From assembly GCF_027947595.1 (NCBI RefSeq), contig NZ_CP116257.1, positions 6,942,001-7,006,000 of the forward strand: a DNA stretch of 64,000 bases, read 5' to 3'. Below are positions 52,840 to 61,538 of the stretch, piece after piece. Numbering within the stretch: the first letter of the stretch is position 1; the number at the start of each line of letters is the position of its first letter. The notes under the pieces are model-generated. The model searched no databases. It saw only the letters and a program-made list of their open reading frames with translations, and had not been told where the DNA came from. A program made the position numbers and the translations under genes. This DNA is from Streptomyces lienomycini (GTDB taxonomy: Bacteria > Actinomycetota > Actinomycetes > Streptomycetales > Streptomycetaceae).

Positions 52840-55111
52840 GTGCCCCGCTTCAGCGTCATCATCCCCTGCTTCAAGGTGCAGGGTTTCCTGCGCGAGTGCC
52901 TCGACTCGGTGCTGGACCAGTCCTTCCGGGACATCGAGGTGATCGCCGTCGACGACTGCTCCCCGGACGGTTCGGGGGCGATCCTGGACGAGTACGCGGC
53001 CCGCGACGACCGGGTGCGCGTGCTGCACCTGGAGGAGAACGTGGGCCTCGGCCGGGCCCGCAACGCCGGGATGCCGCTCGCCGGCGGCGACTACCTCTTC
53101 TTCCTCGACAGCGACGACACCCTCACCCCGGGCGCCCTGCGTGCCATGGCAGACCGGCTCGCGGAGACGGAGGCCCCGGGCACCCCCGACGCCCCGGACG
53201 CCCGCACCGCCCCGGACGTGTTGGTGTTCGACTACGCGCGCACCTACTGGTGGGGCGGCACCCGGCGCAACGCCCTGGCCCGGGTGCTCGCGGAGGCGGG
53301 TGACGGCCCGTTCACGGCGGCCGGGCACCCGGAGATCCTCGACCTGCTGATGGTGGTGTGGAACAAGGTCTACCGGCGCGACTTCGTCGAGCGGGAGGGC
53401 TTCGCCTTCCCCCCGGGCTACTACGAGGACACGCCCTGGACCTTCCCGGTCATGTTCAGCGCGGAGCGGATCGTCGCGCTGGACCGGATCTGCCTGAACT
53501 ACCGCCAGCGCCGCCAGGGCAACATCCTGTCCACGACCAGCCGCAAGCACTTCGACGTCCACGCCCAGTACGAGCGGGTCTTCGCCTTCCTGGACGCCCG
53601 CCCCGAACTGGCGTCCCGCTGGCGGTCCTTCCTGCACGCCAAGATGGGCGAGCACTGCCTGGACATCCTGTCCAAGCCGGACCGGCTGCCGCCGTCCGAC
53701 AAGGCCGAGTTCTTCCACCGCACCGCCGAGATGTTCCGGACGTACCGGCCCGAGGGCGCCGAGACCCCGGCCGAACTGCGCGTCCTGGAGCACGCGTACG
53801 GCGCCTACCGGCTGCGGCGGCAGTCGGGGCGGGCGGCGCGGGAGCTGGAGCGCCGGACGCGGCAGGTGCGCGGCGCGGCGGCGGGCCCTGCGCCGGGCCG
53901 CGACCGCGGTGCGGCCCCGCCGTTCGCTGGACCCGGACCTCGTCGTCTACTCGGCGTTCTCCCACCGGGGTGTGCTCGGCGACCCGGCGGCGATCGACCG
54001 CGCGGCCCGTGAACTCGCCCCGCATCTGCGCGGGGTGTGGGTGGTCCGCGACGAGGAGTGCGCGGCGGACCCGGCCCTGCTGCCGCCGGGCACCGAGCAC
54101 GTGATCCTGGGCAGCGCGGCCTACCGCCGGGTGACCGAGCGGGCGGCGTTCCTGGTGAACAACGTCAACTGGCCCGGCGCGGTGGCCAAGCGGGACGGCA
54201 GTGTCCACATCCACACCCACCAGGGCACTCCGCTCAAGTACATGGGCGTCGACCTGCTGCACCGGCCCGGCGCCCGGCACGGCCTGGACGTGCCGCAGAT
54301 GCTGCGCCGGGCCGACCGCTGGGACCACAGCCTGGTCGCGGGCCGGTACGCGGAGCGGATGTGGGAGCGGGCGTACCCCTGCCACTTCGCGTCCGCGCGC
54401 ACCGGCAGCCCGCGCAACGACGTCCTGGTGAACGCGGGTCCCGAGGACGGCCGCCGGGTCCGCGAGCGGCTCGGCGTGCCCGACGGCCACACCGTCGTGC
54501 TGTACGCGCCGACGCGTCGCGACCACCGGCGGGGCGGGCTCGTCGAGCGCGTCGACGTGGCCCGGCTCGCGGCCGACCTCGGCGACGGTCACACCCTGGT
54601 GGTCCGCCTGCACCCGTCCCTCGCCACCGGTCCGGCCCGCGGCCTGGGCCTCACGGAACTGCACCGGCGGGGCGTGGTGATCGACGCGACGGACGAACCG
54701 CACGTGGAGGAGCTGATGCTCGCCTCCGACCTGCTGATCACCGACTACTCGTCCCTGATGTTCGACTACGCCCTCCTGGACCGCCCGGTCGTGGTCCACG
54801 CCGACGACTGGGACACGTACGCGGCGAGCCGCGGCGCCTACTTCGACATCACCCGCGAGGCGCCCGGGCACGTCTCGCGCTCCTACCGGGAGCTGGCGTG
54901 GCTGCTGGCGTCCGGGGCGTGGCGGGACGAGGAGGCGGCGCGGCTGCGGGCGGCGTTCCGGGCCCGGTACTGCGAGTACGAGGACGGCCGGGCCGCCGAG
55001 CGGGTGGTGCGGACGCTGCTGCTGGGCGAGCCGATGCCCGCGCCGGAGCCGTCCGGCGTGCCCGGGGCCCGTGCCGTCCCGTCGGGTCGCGACCTGCTGA
55101 CCTCCACGTGA
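52840..55111 (+). pseudogene. GT2 / CDP-glycerol-type glycerophosphotransferase fusion (3), frameshifted near 53880
   Basis: The GTG at 52840 opens the GT2 half (PRFSVIIPCFKVQGFLRECLDSVLDQSFRDIEVIAVDDCSPD, FFLDSDDTLTPGALRAM), which runs in frame to about residue 345, then loses sense and stops at 54012. The TagF-like half continues one frame over from about 53882 to 55111 (RRSLDPDLVVYSAFSHRGVLGDPAAI, HTHQGTPLKYMG, LYAPTRRD, ITDYSSLMFDYALLDRPVV). Removing one base from the GGCGCGGCGGCGGGCC run restores a 756-residue chain like its two tandem paralogues. Either a sequencing error in GC-rich DNA or a true split. The two halves could still work as separate proteins: ATG-like starts near 53909 exist but have no good ribosome site. 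Confidence 0.8.
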
Positions 55112-56403
55112 GACCCCGCAGCTGGGTGCTGGTCCTGGCCGCCGTGTTCGCCGTGCTCCAGCTCGCGAACGTCACCGGCCGGGACACGCCCGACACCAAG
55201 AACTACCTGTCGTACGCGCTGAGTCTGACCGGGGCGGGCAAGCGCGAGGCGGCGGCGGCCACCATCGACTACGTGTGCGCGAGCCGGGCGGGGCGGGCCC
55301 GCCGGGACCAGAGCGTGCACGTGGTCCGCTTCCACCGCCCGGACCCCACCGACGAGGTGGTGGCCGAGTGCCGGGCGCGGGAGTGGGCGGCGGTCCGGCC
55401 GCGGCTGGCGGCCGGGCAGACCGGCGGCCACACCGTGCCGTACATGTCCGAGCGCTTCATGCGGATCTTCGAGGCGCGGCCGGGCTATCCGGTGTTCCTG
55501 ATGCCGTTCGTGCTGGCTTTCGGGGTCACGTGGGGCCTGTGGGCGGCGGGTGTCGTCCTCGCGTGCGCGGGTGGCGTCCTGGCCTTCCTGATCCTGCGGA
55601 CGCTGGCGGTGCCGGTGCCGCTCGCGCTGTCCGGGCAGGCGCTGTACTACGTGCTGCCGTGCGGGACGACCGCGATGCGCCCGATGACCGAGGGGCTGCT
55701 GCTGGCGCTGACCCTGGCGGCGGTGTGGGGCTGCGCGCTGGTGCTGCGGGCGGGACGCACGCGCTCCGGGCTCGCCCTGGTCGCCGGGTCGCTGCTCGCC
55801 CTGTTCACGGTCAAGCACTCCCAGGCGCTGTTCCTGGGCCTGTGCCTCGCGGCGGCGGGCACGGTCCTCGCCCTGCTGCGGCACCGGCGGCGTCGGCGGC
55901 GGGAAGGTCGCGGGCCCCGTCGGGCGGTGGCGCTCGCGGCCGTGGGCCTGGCCGGCGCGGCCGTCACGGTGCTGCTGGCGCGGCTGCTGCACCACCCCTC
56001 CGAGGCGGACAGCCTCCAGGACCTGCTCACCGGCCACTTCGCCCGTCCCGACCGGGAGCGCCCGTGGGCGGAGTTCTGGCAGTTGCAGGGGAACTTCTGG
56101 GTGGAGTGGCTGCGCCGGCAGGCGTGGCAGCCGCTGTTCGTGGCGGCGCTGGGCGCCGGGGCGTGGGGTGCGCTGCGGCGCGGGGGCGCGGTCGGCGGCT
56201 TCCTGGTGGCGGCGGCGTTCACGGGGATCCTCACCCAGGCCGGGCACCCGGACATCAACATCTGGGGCGACCGGCTGATCGTCCTGGCGTGGCTGCTGCC
56301 GGTGGTGGGGGTGCCGCTGCTGCTCGCCCCCGCGGTGCGGCGGGACGGCCGGGTGCCGCTGCCGACACGGGGGCGGCCGGACCGCGTCGGGGCGACCGGC
56401 TGA
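55108..56403 (+). CDS. Multi-spanning membrane protein, possible GT-C glycosyltransferase
   Basis: This 431-residue protein has about ten membrane helices. GTG 55108 overlaps the preceding stop (GTGA), so it is coupled to the glycosyltransferase cluster. After helix 1 comes an external segment with TGRDTPDTKNYLSYALSLTG, reminiscent of the acidic first loop of polyprenyl-phosphate-sugar GT-C enzymes, and a large loop with PGYPVFLMPFVLAFG and TTAMRPMTEGLLLAL. No named family is certain. Its place suggests transfer of a sugar from a lipid carrier to the wall polymer. Confidence 0.7.
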   Translation: MRPRSWVLVLAAVFAVLQLANVTGRDTPDTKNYLSYALSLTGAGKREAAAATIDYVCASRAGRARRDQSVHVVRFHRPDPTDEVVAECRAREWAAVRPRLAAGQTGGHTVPYMSERFMRIFEARPGYPVFLMPFVLAFGVTWGLWAAGVVLACAGGVLAFLILRTLAVPVPLALSGQALYYVLPCGTTAMRPMTEGLLLALTLAAVWGCALVLRAGRTRSGLALVAGSLLALFTVKHSQALFLGLCLAAAGTVLALLRHRRRRRREGRGPRRAVALAAVGLAGAAVTVLLARLLHHPSEADSLQDLLTGHFARPDRERPWAEFWQLQGNFWVEWLRRQAWQPLFVAALGAGAWGALRRGGAVGGFLVAAAFTGILTQAGHPDINIWGDRLIVLAWLLPVVGVPLLLAPAVRRDGRVPLPTRGRPDRVGATG

Positions 56404-56495
56404 GCATCACCCGTTGAGGTGACTTGTGGTCATGGGCCCGACTCCGCCGGGAACATACCGCAAATGTCCAGGATGTCCCACCCCTCGATCATTCC

Positions 56496-58049
56496 GTGAG
56501 CGCCGACGCCCTCGTCCGGCGGCCCGTGCGCGGCGCGACGGCGCTGCGCGGGGGCCGCGTCTGGCGCCCCACCCCGTACCAGGCCGCCGGTCTCCTCTTC
56601 TTCCTCGTGACGACGCTGGCGTACTGGGCGGTCCCGCTGTGCTGCGACGCCGGTCAGCACGCCGCCGTCGTGGAACGCCTGAAGGACGACCTGCTCCACC
56701 CCCGCCACCCGATGGCCGACCTGCCGGGCGAGGGCAGCGCGTACTACTCGCCGTACGCGCTGACCCAGGGCGTGTTCGCCCGGCTGACGGGGCTGGGCGG
56801 CTGGGAGGTGGTCAGGCTCGCCGGGCCGCTGAACCTGCTGGTGCTGCTGACCGGGCTGAACCGCTTCGTCCGGGCGCTGACCCCGCGGCCGTGGGCGCCG
56901 GTGCTGGCGCTGGGCGCGATGACGCTGCTGTGGGGCACCGAGCGGGCCTGGTGGAGCGGCTACCTCGGGCTGATGTCGATGACGGGCAACCTCGGCTATC
57001 CGTCGACGTTCGCGATCGGACTGACCTTCTGGGCCTGGGCGCTGACCGGGGCGCGGGCGCGCGACGAACGCCGGGTGCGGTACGTGGGGCCGAGCGGGCT
57101 GCGCGGGCTTCCCGGGTACGCGGGGCTCGGCGCCCTCTACGGCCTGGTCCTCCTGGTCCACCCGATCACCTCGATGGCGGCGGTGCTCGGCGCGGTGGCG
57201 CTGGTGGCCGGGTGGCAGCGCGGGTGGCGCGGACCGGTCGCGGGGCGGTGGGCGCTGACGGGGGCCGTGGCGGTGGCGACGGCGGCGGCCTGGCCGTACT
57301 TCGACGTGTTCGCCCTGGCGGGCGACGACAGCGTGGACGCGATGCACCGGGTGCTGTACCTCGACCTGCCCGGCGAGTTCTGGCTGGCCCTGCTCGGCCT
57401 GCCCGCCCTGTGGGTACGGGGGCGCCGCTCGCCGCGCGACCCGCTGGTGCTGATGTTCGCGCTGGACTGCGCGGTGGTGGCGTACGGCTGGTTCAGCGGG
57501 CACTACACCTACGGCCGGATCCTCGGGCTGACGCTGGTGCCGTTGCAGTTCGCCCTGGCGGTGGAGCTGGCGGCGCCCCGGCCGTGGGCGCGGTGGCGGG
57601 CCGCGCTGGGCTGGACCGCGACGGCCGGTGCGCTGCTGGGGTTCCTCACGGTCCACGCGGGGGCGGTGGTGCCGCGCGCCCTGGACCCGGTCGGCTTCGA
57701 GCAGCCGCCGCGGTGGCCGTCGTACGCGTGGGCCGCCCGGTACATCGGCCCCGGCGAGGTCGTGATCACCGACGGCTACTACGCCGGGCACACCATCGCC
57801 GGGTACGGGCCGAACCTCGCGGCGCCCGCCTGGCCGGACCCGTCGCTGGACGAGCGGGAGCGCGGGCGGCGGGTGGCCGGCGTCGAGGCGTACCTCGCCC
57901 CCGGTTCGACCCGCGCCGAGCGCGCCGCCGTCGTCCGCCGCTACCACGTCCGGTGGCTGCTGCTGACGCGCTGGCACCCGGTGCCCGAGGAGGCGGTGGT
58001 CGTGGCGTGGAGCGAACGGACGGGCGAGGTGCTGGCGCGGGTCGGGTGA
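56496..58049 (+). CDS. Polytopic membrane protein, possible GT-C family
   Basis: This protein of about 517 residues has ten or more helices, an early acidic motif after helix 1 (CCDAGQHAAVVERLKDDLLHPRHPMADLPGEGSAYYSPYALTQG) and a C-terminal soluble domain (YIGPGEVVITDGYYAGHTIAGYGPNLAAP...VRRYHVRWLLLTRWHPVPEEAVVVAWSERTGEV). This build resembles GT-C glycosyltransferases. GTG 56496 (VSADALVRRP) is used, but no start has a clean ribosome site; a TTG at 56424 with GAGGT close upstream is an alternative. Convergent with ohr, 16 bases away. Confidence 0.68.
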   Translation: MSADALVRRPVRGATALRGGRVWRPTPYQAAGLLFFLVTTLAYWAVPLCCDAGQHAAVVERLKDDLLHPRHPMADLPGEGSAYYSPYALTQGVFARLTGLGGWEVVRLAGPLNLLVLLTGLNRFVRALTPRPWAPVLALGAMTLLWGTERAWWSGYLGLMSMTGNLGYPSTFAIGLTFWAWALTGARARDERRVRYVGPSGLRGLPGYAGLGALYGLVLLVHPITSMAAVLGAVALVAGWQRGWRGPVAGRWALTGAVAVATAAAWPYFDVFALAGDDSVDAMHRVLYLDLPGEFWLALLGLPALWVRGRRSPRDPLVLMFALDCAVVAYGWFSGHYTYGRILGLTLVPLQFALAVELAAPRPWARWRAALGWTATAGALLGFLTVHAGAVVPRALDPVGFEQPPRWPSYAWAARYIGPGEVVITDGYYAGHTIAGYGPNLAAPAWPDPSLDERERGRRVAGVEAYLAPGSTRAERAAVVRRYHVRWLLLTRWHPVPEEAVVVAWSERTGEVLARVG

Positions 58050-58065
58050 GCGCCCCGCGGGCGGG

Positions 58066-58479
58066 TTACTCGATGACGAGGTCGACGGGGATGTTGCCGC
58101 GGGTGGCGTTGGAGTAGGGGCAGACCTGGTGGGCCTGCTCGACCAGCTTGCGGCCGGTCTCCGCGTCGAGGCCCTCGGGCAGCTCGACCCGGAGGGTGAC
58201 GGCGAGCGCGAAGCCCTCGCCCTGCTTGCCGATGCCGACCTCGGCGGTCACCGCGGCGTCGCTGACGTCGACCTTCGCCGCGCGGCCGACCACGCCGAGG
58301 GCGCTGCCGAAACAGGCGGCGTATCCGGCGGCGAACAGCTGCTCGGGGTTGGTGCCCTGTCCGTTGCCGCCCATCTCGACGGGGATGCCGAGCGCGAGGT
58401 CGAGCGTGCCGTCGGAGCTGACGGTGCGGCCGTCGCGGCCGTGGGTGGCGGTGGCGGCGGCGGTGTAGAGCGCGTCCAT
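58066..58479 (-). CDS. ohr: Organic hydroperoxide resistance protein Ohr
   Basis: This 137-residue thiol peroxidase reduces organic hydroperoxides as a dimer. The redox cysteines are Cys56 (FAAGYAACFGSAL) and Cys120 (HQVCPYSNATRGN), and Arg18 and Glu46 complete the active site. Length and motifs are fully typical. AAAGGGACG precedes the ATG. It is divergent from its repressor gene ohrR, with a 127-base shared control region. Confidence 0.95.
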   Translation of the reverse strand: MDALYTAAATATHGRDGRTVSSDGTLDLALGIPVEMGGNGQGTNPEQLFAAGYAACFGSALGVVGRAAKVDVSDAAVTAEVGIGKQGEGFALAVTLRVELPEGLDAETGRKLVEQAHQVCPYSNATRGNIPVDLVIE

Positions 58480-58523
58480 GGGAACCGTCCCTTTCAGGTG
58501 GGGCTGCGTGCCTGACAGACGCA

Positions 58524-58599
58524 AGTAGAGCACGCCATTTGATTGAACGCAACTTGATTGTGCACAACTAAATGACGGGCAAGTCCTGTCGGCTACCCT
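58524..58599. promoter_or_regulatory. ohr/ohrR divergent promoter and operator region
   Basis: For ohr (minus) TTGCGT (58552-58547) and TCTACT (58529-58524) are 17 bases apart. For ohrR (plus) TACCCT (58594-58599) is a -10 box placed so that transcription should start at or next to the ATG at 58607, a leaderless arrangement. Between them lies an AT-rich stretch with two TTGATTG direct repeats (58540-58546, 58554-58560) and the perfect palindrome TTGTGCACAA (58558-58567), the probable OhrR operator. Confidence 0.6.
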
Positions 58600-58606
58600 G
58601 GACGGC

Positions 58607-59077
58607 ATGACGACGCCCGCGACCGACTGGCTCCGCCTGGACCAGCAGATCTGCTTCTCCCTGAACGCCGCCTCGCGCGCCTTCGGCGGCGTCTACCGCG
58701 TGGTCCTCAAGGACCTGGGGCTGACCTATCCGCAGTACCTGGTGATGCTGGTGCTGTGGGAGCACGGCGAGCTGCCCGTGAAGAGACTCGGCGAGCACCT
58801 CCGCCTCGACTCCGGCACGCTGTCGCCCCTGCTCAAGCGGCTGGAGGCGGCAGGCCTGGTCCGGCGTGAGCGCAGCACGCGCGACGAGCGTTCGGTGGAG
58901 GTGCGGCTGACCGGCGAGGGCGCGGCGCTGCGCGGGCGGGCCGTCGAGGTGCCGCGCCGGATCGCCGCGGCGACCGGCCTGGACCTCGCGGAGATCGAGG
59001 ACCTGCGCGCCCGCCTCGACCGGCTCACGGCGGCCATGGACGCCTACGGCACCGATCCGGCCCCGGGCCCGTCCTGA
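58607..59077 (+). CDS. ohrR: MarR-family peroxide sensor OhrR
   Basis: This 156-residue winged-helix repressor has the sensing cysteine at position 16 ([20 protein letters not shown]), the hallmark of OhrR. The DNA-binding part is [50 protein letters not shown]. Oxidation of Cys16 by organic peroxides should release it from the ohr operator. Its mRNA may be leaderless: no ribosome site precedes the ATG and the -10 box ends eight bases before it. Confidence 0.94.
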   Translation: MTTPATDWLRLDQQICFSLNAASRAFGGVYRVVLKDLGLTYPQYLVMLVLWEHGELPVKRLGEHLRLDSGTLSPLLKRLEAAGLVRRERSTRDERSVEVRLTGEGAALRGRAVEVPRRIAAATGLDLAEIEDLRARLDRLTAAMDAYGTDPAPGPS

Positions 59078-59153
59078 CGGTGGCGGGCGTCCGCAGGGCG
59101 CCGCGATGCAGGATCATGGCCACCAAGGACCACCGACGAGGAGGACGGCCGCA

Positions 59154-60134
59154 ATGACCTGGCTGATCACCGGCGGCGCCGGATACATCGGGGCGCACGT
59201 CGTACGGGCGATGACCGAGGCGGGCGAGCGGACGGTCGTGTACGACGACCTGTCCTCGGGGATCGCCGAGCGCGTGCCCGACGGGGTCCCGCTGGTGGTG
59301 GGCTCGGTCCTGGACGGCGAGCGGGTCGCGCGCGCCCTGGCCGACCACTCCGTCACCGGCGTGGTGCACACGGCCGCCAAGAAGCAGGTCGGCGAGTCGG
59401 TGGACCTCCCGCTGCACTACTACCGGCAGAACGTCGAGGGCCTGCGCGTCCTGCTGGACGCGGTCACGAAGGCCGACGTCCCGTCCTTCGTCTTCTCCTC
59501 CTCCGCCGCCGTGTACGGCATGCCCGACGTCGACCTGGTGACCGAGGAGACGCCGTGCGTGCCCATGTCGCCGTACGGCGAGACCAAGCTGGCCGGCGAG
59601 TGGCTGGTCCGGGCCACCGGCAGGGCCACGGGTCTGTCCACGGCCTCGCTGCGCTACTTCAACGTCGCGGGCGCGGCGAGCCCGGAGATGGCCGACACCG
59701 GCGTCCACAACCTCGTCCCGATGGTCTTCGAGAAGCTCACGGCGTCCGAGGCGCCCCGGATCTTCGGCGACGACTACGCGACGCCGGACGGCACCTGTGT
59801 GCGCGACTACATCCACGTCGTCGACGTGGCCGAGGCGCACGTGGCCGCGGCCCGCGCCCTGCGGTCCTCCCCCGGCCGCTCCCTCACCCTCAACATCGGC
59901 ACGGGCGAGGGCGTCTCCGTCCGCGAGATGATCGACCGCATCAACGCCCTCACCGGCCGCGACCAGCCCCCGACGGTCACCCCCCGCCGCCCCGGCGACC
60001 CGGCCCGCGTCGTCGCCTCCGCCGACCGCGCCGCCGCGGAGCTGGGCTGGAAGGCCAGGTACGACGTCGAGGACATGATCACGTCGGCGTGGGCGGGCTG
60101 GGTGCGGCTGCACCCGGAGGCGGCGCGGGCCTGA
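59154..60134 (+). CDS. galE: UDP-glucose 4-epimerase
   Basis: This 326-residue extended short-chain dehydrogenase has NAD-binding GGAGYIG near the N-terminus, catalytic Tyr141-x3-Lys145 (SPYGETK), SSSAAVYG with the catalytic Ser, and RYFNVAGA. It interconverts UDP-glucose and UDP-galactose, or the N-acetyl forms. GAGGAGG lies ten bases before the ATG at 59154; upstream ATGs in the frame have no such site. Close to the wall-polymer genes it may supply UDP-galactose or UDP-GalNAc for that polymer. It stands apart from gal catabolic genes. Confidence 0.92.
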   Translation: MTWLITGGAGYIGAHVVRAMTEAGERTVVYDDLSSGIAERVPDGVPLVVGSVLDGERVARALADHSVTGVVHTAAKKQVGESVDLPLHYYRQNVEGLRVLLDAVTKADVPSFVFSSSAAVYGMPDVDLVTEETPCVPMSPYGETKLAGEWLVRATGRATGLSTASLRYFNVAGAASPEMADTGVHNLVPMVFEKLTASEAPRIFGDDYATPDGTCVRDYIHVVDVAEAHVAAARALRSSPGRSLTLNIGTGEGVSVREMIDRINALTGRDQPPTVTPRRPGDPARVVASADRAAAELGWKARYDVEDMITSAWAGWVRLHPEAARA

Positions 60135-60181
60135 CGCCCGGGGCGCCCCGCGGGTCCGGTCCGCGGGGCGCCGGGGCTTGG

Positions 60182-60643
60182 TCACCCGGACGAGGAGAGC
60201 TGCTCGCGCACCCACGCCGGGTCGGGGTTGGTGTACGGCCGGCCCGCCACCAGGACCGTGGGCACCGTCTCGTTGCCGTCGTTGGCGGCGCGCACGAGCG
60301 CCGCGCCGTCGCCGTCCCGCCAGATGTCGACCCAGTACAGCCGCCGCGCCCCGCGCCCCAGCCGGACGCGCATCCGCAGGCAGTACGTGCAGCCCGGCCG
60401 CCAGAACACGACCGGCCGGCCGTCGACGGCACTGCGACGCCGCGCCTCCAGCGCGCCGATCGACCTCGGGAAGACCAGCGGCGAGATCAGCGCCGCCAGC
60501 AGCGCGAACGCCGCTAGCAGCACGGCGGCGGCGCCCGGACGCCCCTGGACCACCTGCCCGGTCGCCGCGCCCGCTCCGGCGACCAGGAGCAGCGCCGGTC
60601 CCGCCCACACCCGTCTCGTGCCCCGCCTCTCCGGCCCGTTCAC
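60182..60643 (-). CDS. Membrane-anchored glutaredoxin-like protein
   Basis: This 153-residue protein has two N-terminal membrane helices (RVWAGPALLLVAGAGAATG and AAAVLLAAFALLAALISPLVF) and a thioredoxin-fold domain with CTYC (RPGCTYCLRMRVRL), a cis-Pro (NETVPTVLVAGRPYTNP) and the glutaredoxin pattern VDIWRDGDGAALVRAANDGNETVP. It resembles actinobacterial mycoredoxins fused to a membrane anchor. The GTG start overlaps the stop of the DinB gene (GTGA), so the two are coupled. Confidence 0.85.
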   Translation of the reverse strand: MNGPERRGTRRVWAGPALLLVAGAGAATGQVVQGRPGAAAVLLAAFALLAALISPLVFPRSIGALEARRRSAVDGRPVVFWRPGCTYCLRMRVRLGRGARRLYWVDIWRDGDGAALVRAANDGNETVPTVLVAGRPYTNPDPAWVREQLSSSG

Positions 60644-61251
60644 CGGACCCGGTCCTGGGCCGCACGCCGGTCGGCCTCCCGGGCCGCCCGCTCCAGCCGG
60701 CCGCGGTGGTCCTCCCACCAGGCCGCATCCCCCGGCGCCACGCCGACGTTGCCCTCGCTCATCCCCACGGCACCGTCCATGAGCTCCCGGACGATGTCGG
60801 CATGCCCGGCGTGCCGGTGGGTGTCGGCGATCACGCGGGTCACGGCGTGATGCAGCGTCACCTCGTCCTTCCCGTCGGCCCACCAGGGCACCCGGCCGAC
60901 CGTGTCCAGCGCCAGCGCGTCGATCGTCGCGTCCGCGTGGGCCCACGCCCGGCGGTACAGCTCCACGACGTCCTCGCGTGACTCGTCGGCGGTGACCCAC
61001 ATGTCCGCGTTGGCCTCGGCACCGTCCTCCAGCCAGGGCAACGGTTCGCCGGACGGCCGCCCGAAGGTGTCGCCGAGATACCCCAACTCCACACCGGCGG
61101 CGTGCTTCACCAGCCCCAGGAGGTTGGTGCCGGTCGGTGTCGCCGGGCGACGGACGTCGTACTCCGAGAGCCCTTCCAGCTTCCAGAGCAGCGCGTCGCG
61201 TGCGCACTGGAGGTAGAAGCGGAGATCGGTCTTGGCAGCCGTCGATGTCAT
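60640..61251 (-). CDS. DinB/DUF664 family protein
   Basis: This 203-residue four-helix-bundle protein has family motifs: DLRFYLQCARDALLWKLEGLSEYDVRRPATPTGTNLLGLVKHAAGVELGYLGDTFGR, then VTRVIADTHRHAGHADIVRELMDGAVG. His49 (VKHAAG) and the DTHRHAGHAD histidines should form the metal site seen in mycothiol-dependent and related enzymes. GGGAG precedes the ATG. A ten-copy octamer repeat begins 45 bases upstream of its start, in the leader or promoter. Confidence 0.88.
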   Translation of the reverse strand: MTSTAAKTDLRFYLQCARDALLWKLEGLSEYDVRRPATPTGTNLLGLVKHAAGVELGYLGDTFGRPSGEPLPWLEDGAEANADMWVTADESREDVVELYRRAWAHADATIDALALDTVGRVPWWADGKDEVTLHHAVTRVIADTHRHAGHADIVRELMDGAVGMSEGNVGVAPGDAAWWEDHRGRLERAAREADRRAAQDRVR

Positions 61252-61295
61252 GACGCCAGTCTCCCGCACCCGAAACCGCGCTCCGCGTCCGCGGC

Positions 61296-61374
61296 GCTGC
61301 CGTGCTGCCGTGCTGCCGTGCTGCCGTGCTGCCGTGCTGCCGTGCTGCCGTGCTGCCGTGCTGCCGTGCTGCCG
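61296..61374. repeat. Octamer microsatellite, about ten copies of GCTGCCGT
   Basis: An uninterrupted array of the 8-base unit GCTGCCGT runs for 79 bases, the last copy lacking its T. The copies are perfect. The array lies between the DinB gene and a truncated acetyltransferase reading frame. An 8-base unit changes frame at each step and would shift spacing in a promoter. Confidence 0.92.
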
Positions 61375-61376
61375 CA

Positions 61377-61538
61377 CAGGATCCTCCGGAAGGCACCCTG
61401 CGCAGCCACATGGTCCGTCAGGACGGCACGCGTCGTGACTCGGTGTACTACAGCCTGCTCGCGGACGAGTGGCCGTCGGTCCGCGACACGTTGCTCGCCA
61501 GGGTCGCGGCCAAGGAGCGGCACGTCACAGCGCGATGA
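61377..61538 (+). pseudogene. 3' fragment of a GNAT acetyltransferase gene
   Basis: The frame ending at 61538 reads PPEGTLRSHMVRQDGTRRDSVYYSLLADEWPSVRDTLLARVAAK, which matches the C-terminal strands of RimL-type N-acetyltransferases (EG-LR-H-----G--RD---YS----EWP-VR--L). The upstream part, with the acetyl-CoA site, is missing: its place is taken by the octamer array, which only codes a meaningless CCRAAVLP repeat in this frame. No start with a ribosome site exists. The tail overlaps the convergent GNAT gene by 14 bases. Confidence 0.7.

Noticed and set aside
61296..61374. Octamer array as a CRISPR or as coding sequence (CCRAAVLP repeats)
   Set aside because: There are no spacers, and the encoded repeat is frame-dependent nonsense with no ribosome site.
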